Positions 39,318-46,692 of a DNA stretch of 46,692 nucleotides are shown piece by piece. Under the pieces are notes generated by a model, which saw only the letters and a program-made list of their open reading frames with translations, was not told the origin of the DNA and did not search any database. The DNA lies in contig SUXY01000019.1 of NCBI GenBank assembly GCA_015060705.1, forward strand, positions 1-46,692, given 5' to 3'. This DNA is from Bacteroides sp. Lineage in GTDB: Bacteria; Bacteroidota; Bacteroidia; Bacteroidales; Bacteroidaceae. Made by a program: the position numbers and the translations under genes. The stretch's first letter is position 1; the number at the start of each line of letters is the position of its first letter.

Positions 39318-42038
39318 TTATTCTTCAACAGCAGCCTGAGCCGCAGCCAAACGTGCGATAGGCACACGGAACGGAGAACAAGATACATAGTTCAAACCTA
39401 CCTTGTGACAGAACTTCACTGAAGAAGGTTCACCACCGTGTTCACCACAGATACCGCACTTCAAGTCAGGACGTACTGAACGACCCTTTTCAACAGCCAT
39501 GTTAACCAACTGACCTACACCGTTCTGGTCGAGTACCTGGAATGGGTCTACCTTCAAGATCTTCTTTTCCAAGTAAACTGGCAAGAATGTAGCGATGTCG
39601 TCACGTGAGTAACCGAATGTCATCTGAGTCAAGTCGTTTGTACCGAATGAGAAGTATTCAGCACGGCTTGCAATACGGTTAGCTGTCAAAGCAGCACGTG
39701 GGATTTCAATCATTGTACCAACCTTGAATGGAATTTCGATGCCTTCTTCTGCGAACAATGCAGCAGCAGTACTACGGATAACCTTTTCCTGAGCTTCGAA
39801 TTCATACAAGATACCTGTCAATGGAACCATGATTTCTGGATGTGGATCGCCACCTTCCTTCTTCAACTGGATAGCAGCACCGAGGATAGCGCGAGTCTGC
39901 ATTTCAGTGATTTCTGGATAAGTGTTACCCAAACGACAACCACGGTGACCCAACATCGGGTTAGCTTCGCACAAGCTTTCAACACGTTGCTTGATAGTCT
40001 GTACAGAAACACCCATAGCTGCAGCCATTTCTTCCTGACCCTTAGCATCGTGTGGTACGAATTCATGCAAAGGAGGGTCGAGCAAACGTACGTTCACTGG
40101 GCAACCGTCCATAGCCTTGAAGATACCATAGAAGTCAGCCTTCTGGTATGGCAACAACTTAGCCAATGCCTTCTTGCGACCTTCAGCATCCGGAGACAAG
40201 ATCATTTCACGCATAGCAACGATCTTTTCTGCTTCGAAGAACATGTGTTCTGTACGGCAAAGACCGATACCTACTGCACCGAAATCACGAGCAACCTTAG
40301 CATCGTGTGGAGTATCAGCGTTAGTACGAACTACCAACTTAGTGTGCTTTTCGCAAAGAGCCATCAAGTCAGCGAAGTCACCTGATACTTCAGCAGCCTT
40401 AGTTTCTACCTTACCATTATATACTTCACCTGTTGTACCGTTGATTGAGATGAAATCACCTTCCTTCAATACGATACCGTCGATTTCTACTGTACGAGCC
40501 TTGTAGTCAACGTTGATAGCACCTGCACCTGATACACAGCACTTACCCATACCACGAGCAACTACAGCAGCGTGAGAAGTCATACCGCCACGAGCAGTCA
40601 AGATACCTTCAGCAACAGCCATACCTGCCAAGTCTTCCGGAGAAGTTTCGATACGAACCATTACCACCTTCTTGCCATTAGCAGCCCATTCAGCAGCGTC
40701 TTCAGCGAAGAATACGATCTGACCTGTAGCAGCACCCGGAGAAGCAGGCAAACCGCGAGTCAAAACCTTAGCGTTCTTCAAAGCAGCCTTATCGAATACA
40801 GGGTGGAGGAGTTCATCCAACTTGTTAGGTTCGCAACGCAACAAAGCAGTCTTTTCGTCAATCATGCCCTGACGCAACAAGTCCATAGCGATCTTAACCA
40901 TTGCTGAACCTGTACGCTTACCGTTACGAGTCTGCAAGAACCACAATTTACCTTCCTGTACAGTAAATTCCATATCCTGCATATCCTTATAGTGGTTTTC
41001 CAACTTAGTCTGGAGAGCGTCGAGTTCTGCGTAGATTTCCGGCATAGCTTCTTCCATAGAAGGATACTTAGCTACACGTTCTTCTTCAGAGATACCAGCA
41101 CGTTCAGCCCAACGTTGAGAACCGATCTTAGTAATCTGTTGCGGAGTACGGATACCAGCTACTACGTCTTCACCCTGAGCGTTGATCAAATATTCACCGT
41201 TGAACAAGTCTTCACCGTTACCTGCGTCACGAGAGAAGCAAACACCTGTTGCAGAAGTATCACCCATGTTACCGAATACCATTGCCTGTACGTTAACAGC
41301 AGTACCCCATTCAGCAGGAATACCTTCCATCTTACGATAAAGGATAGCACGTTCGTTCATCCATGAATCGAATACAGCGCAGATAGCACCCCACAACTGT
41401 TCGTATGAATCGTTAGGGAAGTCCTTACCAGTCTGAGCCTTAACTGCAGCCTTGAACTTAGCAACGAGTTCTTGCAAGTCTTCAACTTCCAATTCGTTAT
41501 CCAACTTCACGCCCTTAGCTTCCTTCACTTCTTCGATGATAGCTTCGAATGGGTCGATATCTTCCTTGTTAACCGGCTTCATACCCAATACTACGTCACC
41601 ATACATCTGAACGAAACGACGGTATGAGTCCCATGCGAAACGTGCATTACCAGTCTTGCGGATGATACCAGCAACAACATCGTCGTTCAAACCAAGGTTC
41701 AAGATTGTATCCATCATACCCGGCATAGAAGCACGAGCACCTGAACGTACAGAAACCAACAACGGATTTTCGATGTCACCGAACTTTGAGTTCATCAAAG
41801 TTTCAATGTTAGCAACAGCCTTTTCTACTTCATCCTTCAAAAGGGCTACTACCTTATCTTTACCTTCTGAGAAGTATTCGTTACAAACGTCAGTAGTGAT
41901 AGTGAAACCCGGAGGCACAGGAACACCGATAAGGTTCATTTCAGCCAAGTTGGCACCCTTACCACCAAGCAGATTTCTCATTTCTGCCTTACCTTCAGCA
42001 AGACCATTACCAAAGGTATAAACTCTTTTTTTGTCCAT
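39318..42038 (-). CDS. ppdK: Pyruvate, phosphate dikinase
   Basis: A 906-residue cytoplasmic enzyme that interconverts pyruvate, ATP and phosphate with phosphoenolpyruvate, AMP and pyrophosphate, central to PEP metabolism in Bacteroidales. The ATP-grasp domain starts with LLGGKGANLAEM. The swivelling phosphohistidine domain has LTARGGMTSHAAVVARGMGK (His near 455). The PEP/pyruvate-binding barrel has GLCRTEHMF, SFGTNDLTQMTFGYSRDD and the final LKCGICGEHGGEPSSVKF. Length and order match the family. Strong codon bias (GCT/GTA-type usage) suggests high expression. A -7 box lies 42 bases upstream. Confidence 0.97.
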   Translation of the reverse strand: MDKKRVYTFGNGLAEGKAEMRNLLGGKGANLAEMNLIGVPVPPGFTITTDVCNEYFSEGKDKVVALLKDEVEKAVANIETLMNSKFGDIENPLLVSVRSGARASMPGMMDTILNLGLNDDVVAGIIRKTGNARFAWDSYRRFVQMYGDVVLGMKPVNKEDIDPFEAIIEEVKEAKGVKLDNELEVEDLQELVAKFKAAVKAQTGKDFPNDSYEQLWGAICAVFDSWMNERAILYRKMEGIPAEWGTAVNVQAMVFGNMGDTSATGVCFSRDAGNGEDLFNGEYLINAQGEDVVAGIRTPQQITKIGSQRWAERAGISEEERVAKYPSMEEAMPEIYAELDALQTKLENHYKDMQDMEFTVQEGKLWFLQTRNGKRTGSAMVKIAMDLLRQGMIDEKTALLRCEPNKLDELLHPVFDKAALKNAKVLTRGLPASPGAATGQIVFFAEDAAEWAANGKKVVMVRIETSPEDLAGMAVAEGILTARGGMTSHAAVVARGMGKCCVSGAGAINVDYKARTVEIDGIVLKEGDFISINGTTGEVYNGKVETKAAEVSGDFADLMALCEKHTKLVVRTNADTPHDAKVARDFGAVGIGLCRTEHMFFEAEKIVAMREMILSPDAEGRKKALAKLLPYQKADFYGIFKAMDGCPVNVRLLDPPLHEFVPHDAKGQEEMAAAMGVSVQTIKQRVESLCEANPMLGHRGCRLGNTYPEITEMQTRAILGAAIQLKKEGGDPHPEIMVPLTGILYEFEAQEKVIRSTAAALFAEEGIEIPFKVGTMIEIPRAALTANRIASRAEYFSFGTNDLTQMTFGYSRDDIATFLPVYLEKKILKVDPFQVLDQNGVGQLVNMAVEKGRSVRPDLKCGICGEHGGEPSSVKFCHKVGLNYVSCSPFRVPIARLAAAQAAVEE

Positions 42039-42080
42039 GATTAAAATTATTTAAAGTTAACTCTCTCGAATATTTAGACG

Positions 42081-42088
42081 CAAAACTA
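42081..42088 (-). promoter_or_regulatory. Bacteroidetes -7 box for ppdK
   Basis: Read on the minus strand, TAGTTTTG matches TAnnTTTG, 42 bases before the ATG. Confidence 0.65.
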
Positions 42089-42203
42089 ACTATATTTTAT
42101 CTATTTTCAAACAAAACAAGCAAAAAAAACTACCATGAACTGCTATTTCAATTACACATAATTAATAACTTAGGAAATATAAGGCTTTACTCAAAGATTT
42201 TTG

Positions 42204-42212
42204 CTATTTTTG
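42204..42212 (+). promoter_or_regulatory. Bacteroidetes -7 box for the RNA-modification operon
   Basis: TATTTTTGC matches TAnnTTTG. It lies inside an in-frame upstream extension of the methyltransferase frame, so it shows that translation must start downstream, at the GTG at 42240. Confidence 0.6.
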
Positions 42213-42239
42213 CACCCAAATCAACTTATTTTTATACAC

Positions 42240-43658
42240 GTGTCTAGAAAGAAAAAAGCACTTCCCTTATTAGAGAAGATAACCATAACAGATGTAGCAG
42301 CCGAAGGTAAGGCCTTGGCTAAAGTGAACGATTTGGTGGTATTTGTACCTTACGTAGTACCGGGTGATGTCGTGGACTTGCAGGTAAAACGGAAGAAGAA
42401 CAAATATGCCGAAGCTGTTGCCGTAAACTTTCATGAGTATTCTCCGAAAAGAGCCGTACCGTTCTGCCAACATTACGGTGTGTGCGGTGGTTGCAAATGG
42501 CAATGTCTTTCCTATGAAGACCAAATCAAGTACAAGCAAAAACAAGTTACTGACAACCTTACCCGTATCGGCAAAGTAGAATTACCGGATATTTCTCCGA
42601 TATTAGGTTCAGAAAAGACAGAATTCTACCGTAACAAGTTGGAATTTACGTTCTCCGACAAGCGTTGGCTAACGGAAGAGGAAGTGAAAGCCGAAGTAAA
42701 GTACGATCAAATGAATGCAGTCGGTTTCCATATTCCAGGTGCATTTGACAAAGTATTGGCTATCGAAAAGTGCTGGTTGCAAGATGATATCAGCAACCAG
42801 ATCCGCAATACCATCCGTGATTATGCTTATGAACACGACTTGGCTTTCTATAACATCCGCAACCACGAAGGCTTGTTGCGTAACTTGATGATCCGTACAT
42901 CCAGTACAGGTGAGCTAATGGTATTGCTCCAAGTACGGGTTTCTGTAGACAAGGACTTGGATGACACCAAAGCATTACTGGCTCATGTAGCAGAAAAGTT
43001 CCCTCAGATTACTTCATTATTGTATGTAGTAAACAACAAGTGCAACGACACCATCAACGATCTGGATGTGGAAGTATTCAAGGGCAATGACCATATCTTC
43101 GAGGAAATGGAAGGACTGCGCTTCAAGGTAGGTCCGAAGTCGTTCTATCAGACGAACTCCGAACAGGCTTATAATTTATATAAGGTAGCGCGCGACTTTG
43201 CCGGATTGACCGGCGACGAATTGGTGTACGACCTTTATACAGGTACCGGTACCATTGCCAACTTCGTATCCCGCAAGGCCAAGAAAGTGATTGGTATCGA
43301 ATACGTACCGGAAGCCATTGAAGACGCCAAGGTAAATTCGGCCATCAACAACATCACCAACACGCTGTTTTATGCAGGGGATATGAAGGATATGCTGACA
43401 CAGGATTTCATCAACGAACATGGTCGTCCGGATGTTATCATTACTGACCCTCCACGCGCTGGAATGCACAACGATGTAATAGATGTAATCTTGTTTGCTG
43501 AACCGAAACGCATTGTATACGTAAGCTGTAATCCGGCAACACAAGCGCGTGACCTCCAGCTGTTGGATGCCAAATACAAGGTGATGGCTGTTCAACCGGT
43601 GGATATGTTCCCACATACACATCATGTGGAAAATGTAGTTTTGCTTGAAAAAAGATAA
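42240..43658 (+). CDS. rlmD: RlmD/TrmA-family 23S rRNA (uracil-C5)-methyltransferase
   Basis: A 472-residue SAM-dependent RNA methyltransferase. The GTG start giving MSRKKKALPLLEK was chosen, since the promoter box lies in the upstream in-frame extension. An N-terminal TRAM domain (about 8-65) binds RNA. The Fe-S cysteines are in CQHYGVCGGCKWQC. The catalytic domain has DLYTGTGTIANFVS (SAM), IITDPPRAGMH, and the nucleophile Cys in YVSCNPATQARDL. It is most similar in plan to RlmD, which makes m5U at position 1939 of 23S rRNA, but RumB- or TrmA-like specificity is not excluded. A pseudouridine synthase gene follows within seven bases. Confidence 0.9.
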   Translation: MSRKKKALPLLEKITITDVAAEGKALAKVNDLVVFVPYVVPGDVVDLQVKRKKNKYAEAVAVNFHEYSPKRAVPFCQHYGVCGGCKWQCLSYEDQIKYKQKQVTDNLTRIGKVELPDISPILGSEKTEFYRNKLEFTFSDKRWLTEEEVKAEVKYDQMNAVGFHIPGAFDKVLAIEKCWLQDDISNQIRNTIRDYAYEHDLAFYNIRNHEGLLRNLMIRTSSTGELMVLLQVRVSVDKDLDDTKALLAHVAEKFPQITSLLYVVNNKCNDTINDLDVEVFKGNDHIFEEMEGLRFKVGPKSFYQTNSEQAYNLYKVARDFAGLTGDELVYDLYTGTGTIANFVSRKAKKVIGIEYVPEAIEDAKVNSAINNITNTLFYAGDMKDMLTQDFINEHGRPDVIITDPPRAGMHNDVIDVILFAEPKRIVYVSCNPATQARDLQLLDAKYKVMAVQPVDMFPHTHHVENVVLLEKR

Positions 43659-43664
43659 TTGTAT

Positions 43665-44597
43665 ATGTCAAGAGGAAGAAGAAATACAACCGGTCGTCCA
43701 TTAGCTAGAAGAGCGGCCAAATACACCATTCTGAATGTAACGCAACCAGCCGAACTCATGGACTTCATCATGAAGAAGATGGACGGTATCAGCCGCAACA
43801 AGGTTAAGTCATTGTTAACAAACAGAGTGGTCTTGGTAGACAATGTCATCACCACTCAATACAATTTTGCCTTGAAGCCAGGCATGAAGGTGCAAATCAG
43901 CAAGGCCAAGAACAACCACGAGTTCAAGCACAATATGTTGAAGCTCGTCTATGAGGATGCTTACATCATCGTAGTAGAAAAGAAGGAAGGATTGCTTTCG
44001 GTTGCCACAGACCATGTTAAGGAACGTACCGCCCAACACATCTTGAGCGAATACGTGAAACGTTCGCACCGTAACAACCGCATCTTTGTGGTACATCGTC
44101 TGGATAGAGAAACTTCAGGTTTGATGATGTATGCCAAGGATGAGAAGACCATGAATACCCTCCGCGATAATTGGCATGACATTGTGAAGGATCGCCGTTA
44201 TGTAACAATCGTGTCGGGTGAAATGGAAAGAGATGCAGGAAGCATTGAATCCTGGTTGACCGATCGTAAGCTTTACGTTTCTTCCAGTCCGGTAGATGAC
44301 GGTACAGGAAAGTACGCCTTGACACACTACAAGACCATCAAGCGTGCAAACGGTTATTCATTGGTAGAGCTGAAACTGGAAACCGGACGCAAGAACCAAA
44401 TTCGTGTACACATGTCGGATTTAGGTCATCCTGTACTGGGAGACGAACGTTACGGATGCGAAGTGAATCCATTGGGACGCATGGCGCTCCATGCCTTCAA
44501 GCTCTGTTTCTACCATCCTGTTACCGGAGAGTTAATGGAATTCGAAACCCCGTATCCGGCTGCATTCAAATCACTCATGCTTAGAAAACAATTATGA
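43665..44597 (+). CDS. RluA-family RNA pseudouridine synthase
   Basis: A 310-residue enzyme. An S4-like RNA-binding domain (about 25-85, ISRNKVKSLLTNRVVLVDN) is followed by the RluA catalytic domain with the invariant Asp in VVHRLDRETSGLMMYAKDE, then YVTIVSGEME, LETGRKNQIRVHMSDLGHP and GDERYGCEVNP. It makes pseudouridine in rRNA or tRNA; the target cannot be read from the sequence. The ATG at 43665 was preferred over a TTG two codons upstream. It sits six bases after the methyltransferase stop, and its stop overlaps the next start (ATGA), so the three genes form one operon. Confidence 0.93.
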   Translation: MSRGRRNTTGRPLARRAAKYTILNVTQPAELMDFIMKKMDGISRNKVKSLLTNRVVLVDNVITTQYNFALKPGMKVQISKAKNNHEFKHNMLKLVYEDAYIIVVEKKEGLLSVATDHVKERTAQHILSEYVKRSHRNNRIFVVHRLDRETSGLMMYAKDEKTMNTLRDNWHDIVKDRRYVTIVSGEMERDAGSIESWLTDRKLYVSSSPVDDGTGKYALTHYKTIKRANGYSLVELKLETGRKNQIRVHMSDLGHPVLGDERYGCEVNPLGRMALHAFKLCFYHPVTGELMEFETPYPAAFKSLMLRKQL

Positions 44598-45136
44598 TAC
44601 TGACCGAAAGAGAAACCCGTCATGAACAAGTGCTGCGCATCGCCCAACAGATGATGACCGCCGCACGTACCGCTCCGAAAGGAAAAGGAGTGGATGTTAT
44701 CGAAATCGCTTTGGTGACCGATGAAGACATTCAAAAGTTGTCCAACGAAATGATTGCCATTCACGGAGAAAACGGATTCAAGTTCTTCCTACGCGATGCA
44801 GACAACATCCTGAATGCTGAATGTGTATTATTAATAGGTACGCGTGAACATGCCCATGGTTTGAATTGTGGACATTGTGGATATGCTACTTGTGCAGAGC
44901 GTCCAGCTGGTGTACCTTGCGTCATTGTGAGTGTAGATGTGGGTATCGCCATTGGTTCGGCATGTGCTACTGCTGCTGATCATCGGGTAGACACCCGTGT
45001 CATGTTCTCGGCTGGTCTTGCCGCCCAACGCCTGAACATACTAGAAGGCTGCAAGCAAGTATTTGCTATTCCAGTCAGTGCTTCTTCCAAGAATCCATTC
45101 TTTGACAGAAAGCCGAAAGAACAACCGAAGGAATAA
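44594..45136 (+). CDS. DUF2148 ferredoxin-domain protein
   Basis: A 180-residue protein of the DUF2148 family. The core has NCGHCGYATCAERPAGVPC, whose Cys residues can hold a 4Fe-4S cluster, then SVDVGIAIGSACATAADHRVDTRVM. The first part, VIEIALVTDEDIQKLSNEM, is characteristic of the family. The function of the family is not established; a redox role is inferred. Its ATG overlaps the stop of the pseudouridine synthase gene. A terminator follows. Confidence 0.88.
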   Translation: MILTERETRHEQVLRIAQQMMTAARTAPKGKGVDVIEIALVTDEDIQKLSNEMIAIHGENGFKFFLRDADNILNAECVLLIGTREHAHGLNCGHCGYATCAERPAGVPCVIVSVDVGIAIGSACATAADHRVDTRVMFSAGLAAQRLNILEGCKQVFAIPVSASSKNPFFDRKPKEQPKE

Positions 45137-45140
45137 ATAA

Positions 45141-45166
45141 GAAAAGCGGGTTTTCACCCGCTTTTC
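45141..45166. terminator. Bidirectional terminator between the DUF2148 gene and the HAD gene
   Basis: GAAAAGCGGG-TTTTCA-CCCGCTTTTC lies between convergent genes. Confidence 0.88.
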
Positions 45167-45973
45167 TTATTTCATAAACTTCTCTACCACAGCCGCTACA
45201 CCATCTTCTTCGTTTGAGAGAGTAATGTAATCAGCCGACTGGCGAACCACTTCCTGAGCATTAGCCATGGCTACGCCCAATCCAGCGAATTTAATCATTG
45301 ACAAATCGTTGAAACCGTCGCCTATCGCTATCATTTCCTCCTTGGTAGCTCCAATCTTTTCCAAAAGAACCGCCAATGACTGCGCCTTATCAATACCTTT
45401 CGGTACCAATTCAAGGAAATAAGGTTCGGAACGATATACACCCATCCGGTCTTTCAAAACTTCATACATTTCCTTTTCCAAAACAGCTAATCGGGTAGCC
45501 TCACCCACAATCAGACACTTGGCAACCGGAAAATCTATTGCATCGAGAAAATTATCCACCTTCTTGGTTTCCATCACATTCAGAATCGCTTCCTTCAACA
45601 CATACTCATCGTCAGGATGTTCAGTCAAGACATACTTATCCTTGTAAGTGACAATAGCAAATTGATAGTCCTTTGCACATTGGTACAAATAGGGTAAGAC
45701 ATCAGCTTCCAACACATTCTCATACAACAATTCGCCCGTCTGCCAATTGGTAATTTCGCCACCATTATAAGAAAGGATATAGCCACCGTATTTCTTCAAC
45801 TCCAACTTCTCCGCAATGGGAGCAATACCGTAAGTCGGACGGCCCGATGCCAAGACAATCTTTACTCCACGTTCCTGCGCATCAATCAAGGTACGCAATG
45901 TATGTTCGGTTATTTCTTTCTTGTTGTTGGTCAAGGTACCATCAAGGTCCAAAACTAAGATTTTATACTTCAT
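45167..45973 (-). CDS. Cof-type HAD-superfamily phosphatase
   Basis: A 268-residue cytoplasmic phosphatase. HAD motifs are in order: LVLDLDGTLTNNKKEIT (nucleophile Asp), VLASGRPTYG (motif II), a Lys in the middle region and IGDGFNDLSMIKFAG (motif IV). The C2B cap between motif II and III identifies the Cof subgroup. These enzymes dephosphorylate sugar phosphates, flavin or related metabolites; the substrate is not evident. Single gene with a -7 box 25 bases upstream, divergent from rmuC. Confidence 0.94.
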   Translation of the reverse strand: MKYKILVLDLDGTLTNNKKEITEHTLRTLIDAQERGVKIVLASGRPTYGIAPIAEKLELKKYGGYILSYNGGEITNWQTGELLYENVLEADVLPYLYQCAKDYQFAIVTYKDKYVLTEHPDDEYVLKEAILNVMETKKVDNFLDAIDFPVAKCLIVGEATRLAVLEKEMYEVLKDRMGVYRSEPYFLELVPKGIDKAQSLAVLLEKIGATKEEMIAIGDGFNDLSMIKFAGLGVAMANAQEVVRQSADYITLSNEEDGVAAVVEKFMK

Positions 45974-45997
45974 ATGGATAATCGGTTAAATTCGACC

Positions 45998-46005
45998 CAA
46001 AGATA
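45998..46005 (-). promoter_or_regulatory. Bacteroidetes -7 box for the HAD phosphatase
   Basis: Read on the minus strand, TATCTTTG matches TAnnTTTG. Confidence 0.65.
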
Positions 46006-46027
46006 AGCAATATCAAGTATTTTTCCT

Positions 46028-46035
46028 TATCTTTG
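46028..46035 (+). promoter_or_regulatory. Bacteroidetes -7 box for rmuC
   Basis: TATCTTTG matches TAnnTTTG, about 18 bases before the rmuC ATG. Confidence 0.6.
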
Positions 46036-46052
46036 CTTAAAATAACCACATT

Positions 46053-46692
46053 ATGGAACAGATTTTACTAACTATCATCTTGATATTATTGGCGGCCAAT
46101 CTCTTTATCGCCCTTTTGAAGAACAATCGTAAACAAACTGAACGACTGGAAAGCCTCTTCCGACAAGAAATGAAAGAAAACCGGGAAGAAATGGCCCGTA
46201 ACATGCGTGAGCTTCGTACGGAGTTGAATCAAGCTTTGAGTCTATCTACTCAACAAATGCAAACCACGCTCCATCGCAACTTAATGACTACCAACGAAAT
46301 GCAACGGGAAAAGTTTGATGCAATGAACCGTCAGCAGGACATTTTGGTAAAGTCGACCGAGAAAAGATTGGACGACATGCGCCAAATGGTAGAAGAAAAG
46401 CTTCAAAAGACACTAAACGAACGCATCGGACAATCTTTCGAGCTGGTTCGTACCCAATTGGAAAACGTACAAAGAGGGTTAGGAGAGATGAAGACATTAG
46501 CAGAAGATGTAGGCGGACTGAAGAAAGTATTGGGCAATGTCAAGACACGTGGTACTTTCGGCGAAATCCAATTGGCCGCCTTGCTCGAACAGATGCTCAG
46601 TCCCGAGCAATACGAAGCCAATGTAAAGACCCGCAAGAATGCAACCGAATTTGTGGAATTTGCCATCAAGCTTCCGGGAAAAGACAACGGAA
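46053..46692 (+). CDS. rmuC: RmuC-like DNA recombination protein, N-terminal part (cut by window edge)
   Basis: An open frame from ATG at 46053 runs off the end of the window: 213 codons are visible. It opens with one membrane helix (ILLTIILILLAANLFIALL-type text), followed by a long charged coiled coil (about 30-140), then LGNVKTRGTFGEIQLAALLE and QYEANVKTRKNATEFVEFAI, the start of the conserved RmuC domain. RmuC limits inversion at short inverted repeats in E. coli. The rest of the gene, including the nuclease-like core, lies outside. Confidence 0.9.
   Translation, partial: MEQILLTIILILLAANLFIALLKNNRKQTERLESLFRQEMKENREEMARNMRELRTELNQALSLSTQQMQTTLHRNLMTTNEMQREKFDAMNRQQDILVKSTEKRLDDMRQMVEEKLQKTLNERIGQSFELVRTQLENVQRGLGEMKTLAEDVGGLKKVLGNVKTRGTFGEIQLAALLEQMLSPEQYEANVKTRKNATEFVEFAIKLPGKDNG

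Overview
The window looks like a chromosomal segment of a Bacteroidales species (Bacteroides, Phocaeicola or a close relative). The evidence is the repeated Bacteroidetes-type -7 promoter box TAnnTTTG upstream of many genes, a carboxypeptidase-regulatory-domain outer-membrane barrel, many secreted lipoproteins, paired POT transporters and a typical Bacteroidales pyruvate phosphate dikinase. No tRNA, rRNA, CRISPR array, insertion sequence or phage module is visible. The genus is inferred from style, not from a marker gene.

Layout. 1-4200: the 3' end of uvrA, a ybaK-type deacylase and two tandem POT peptide transporters. 4380-18400: the most interesting region. A sensor kinase and an NtrC-type sigma-54 activator are read leftward. 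Divergently, an FtsX/MacB-type permease, its ATPase, a second permease, an outer-membrane beta-barrel protein and a third permease are read rightward. Two of the three rightward units start with near-perfect sigma-54 promoters, identical over 16 bases. The third has a degraded copy. Upstream of each lies one or two 15-bp inverted repeats of the form GTCTAA-N3-TTAGAC, at a nearly constant distance (68-70 bp) from the -24 element. This reads as a self-contained envelope-response regulon: signal, kinase, activator, ABC complex plus outer-membrane barrel.

18400-36640: degradative and envelope functions. These are a small lipoprotein, two unlinked GH33 sialidases, an M28 aminopeptidase with an upstream fusion of a class I amidotransferase-like hydrolase and an M19 dipeptidase, lipoate-protein ligase, a Tat-type aldo/keto reductase lipoprotein, a higBA toxin-antitoxin pair, an intergenic palindrome cluster, an M61-like peptidase with a secreted GH-like protein, and a MarR regulator with a four-domain sulfur-transfer flavoprotein. 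Two matching operator-like repeats precede the flavoprotein. A secreted protein of unknown function follows.

36690-46692: a GH3 beta-glucosidase with a small upstream gene, pyruvate phosphate dikinase, an RNA-modification and ferredoxin operon (RlmD-like, RluA-like, DUF2148), a Cof-type HAD phosphatase, and the 5' part of rmuC cut by the window edge.

Three families of long imperfect hairpin repeats sit between genes. One family brackets the ABC ATPase gene on both sides.
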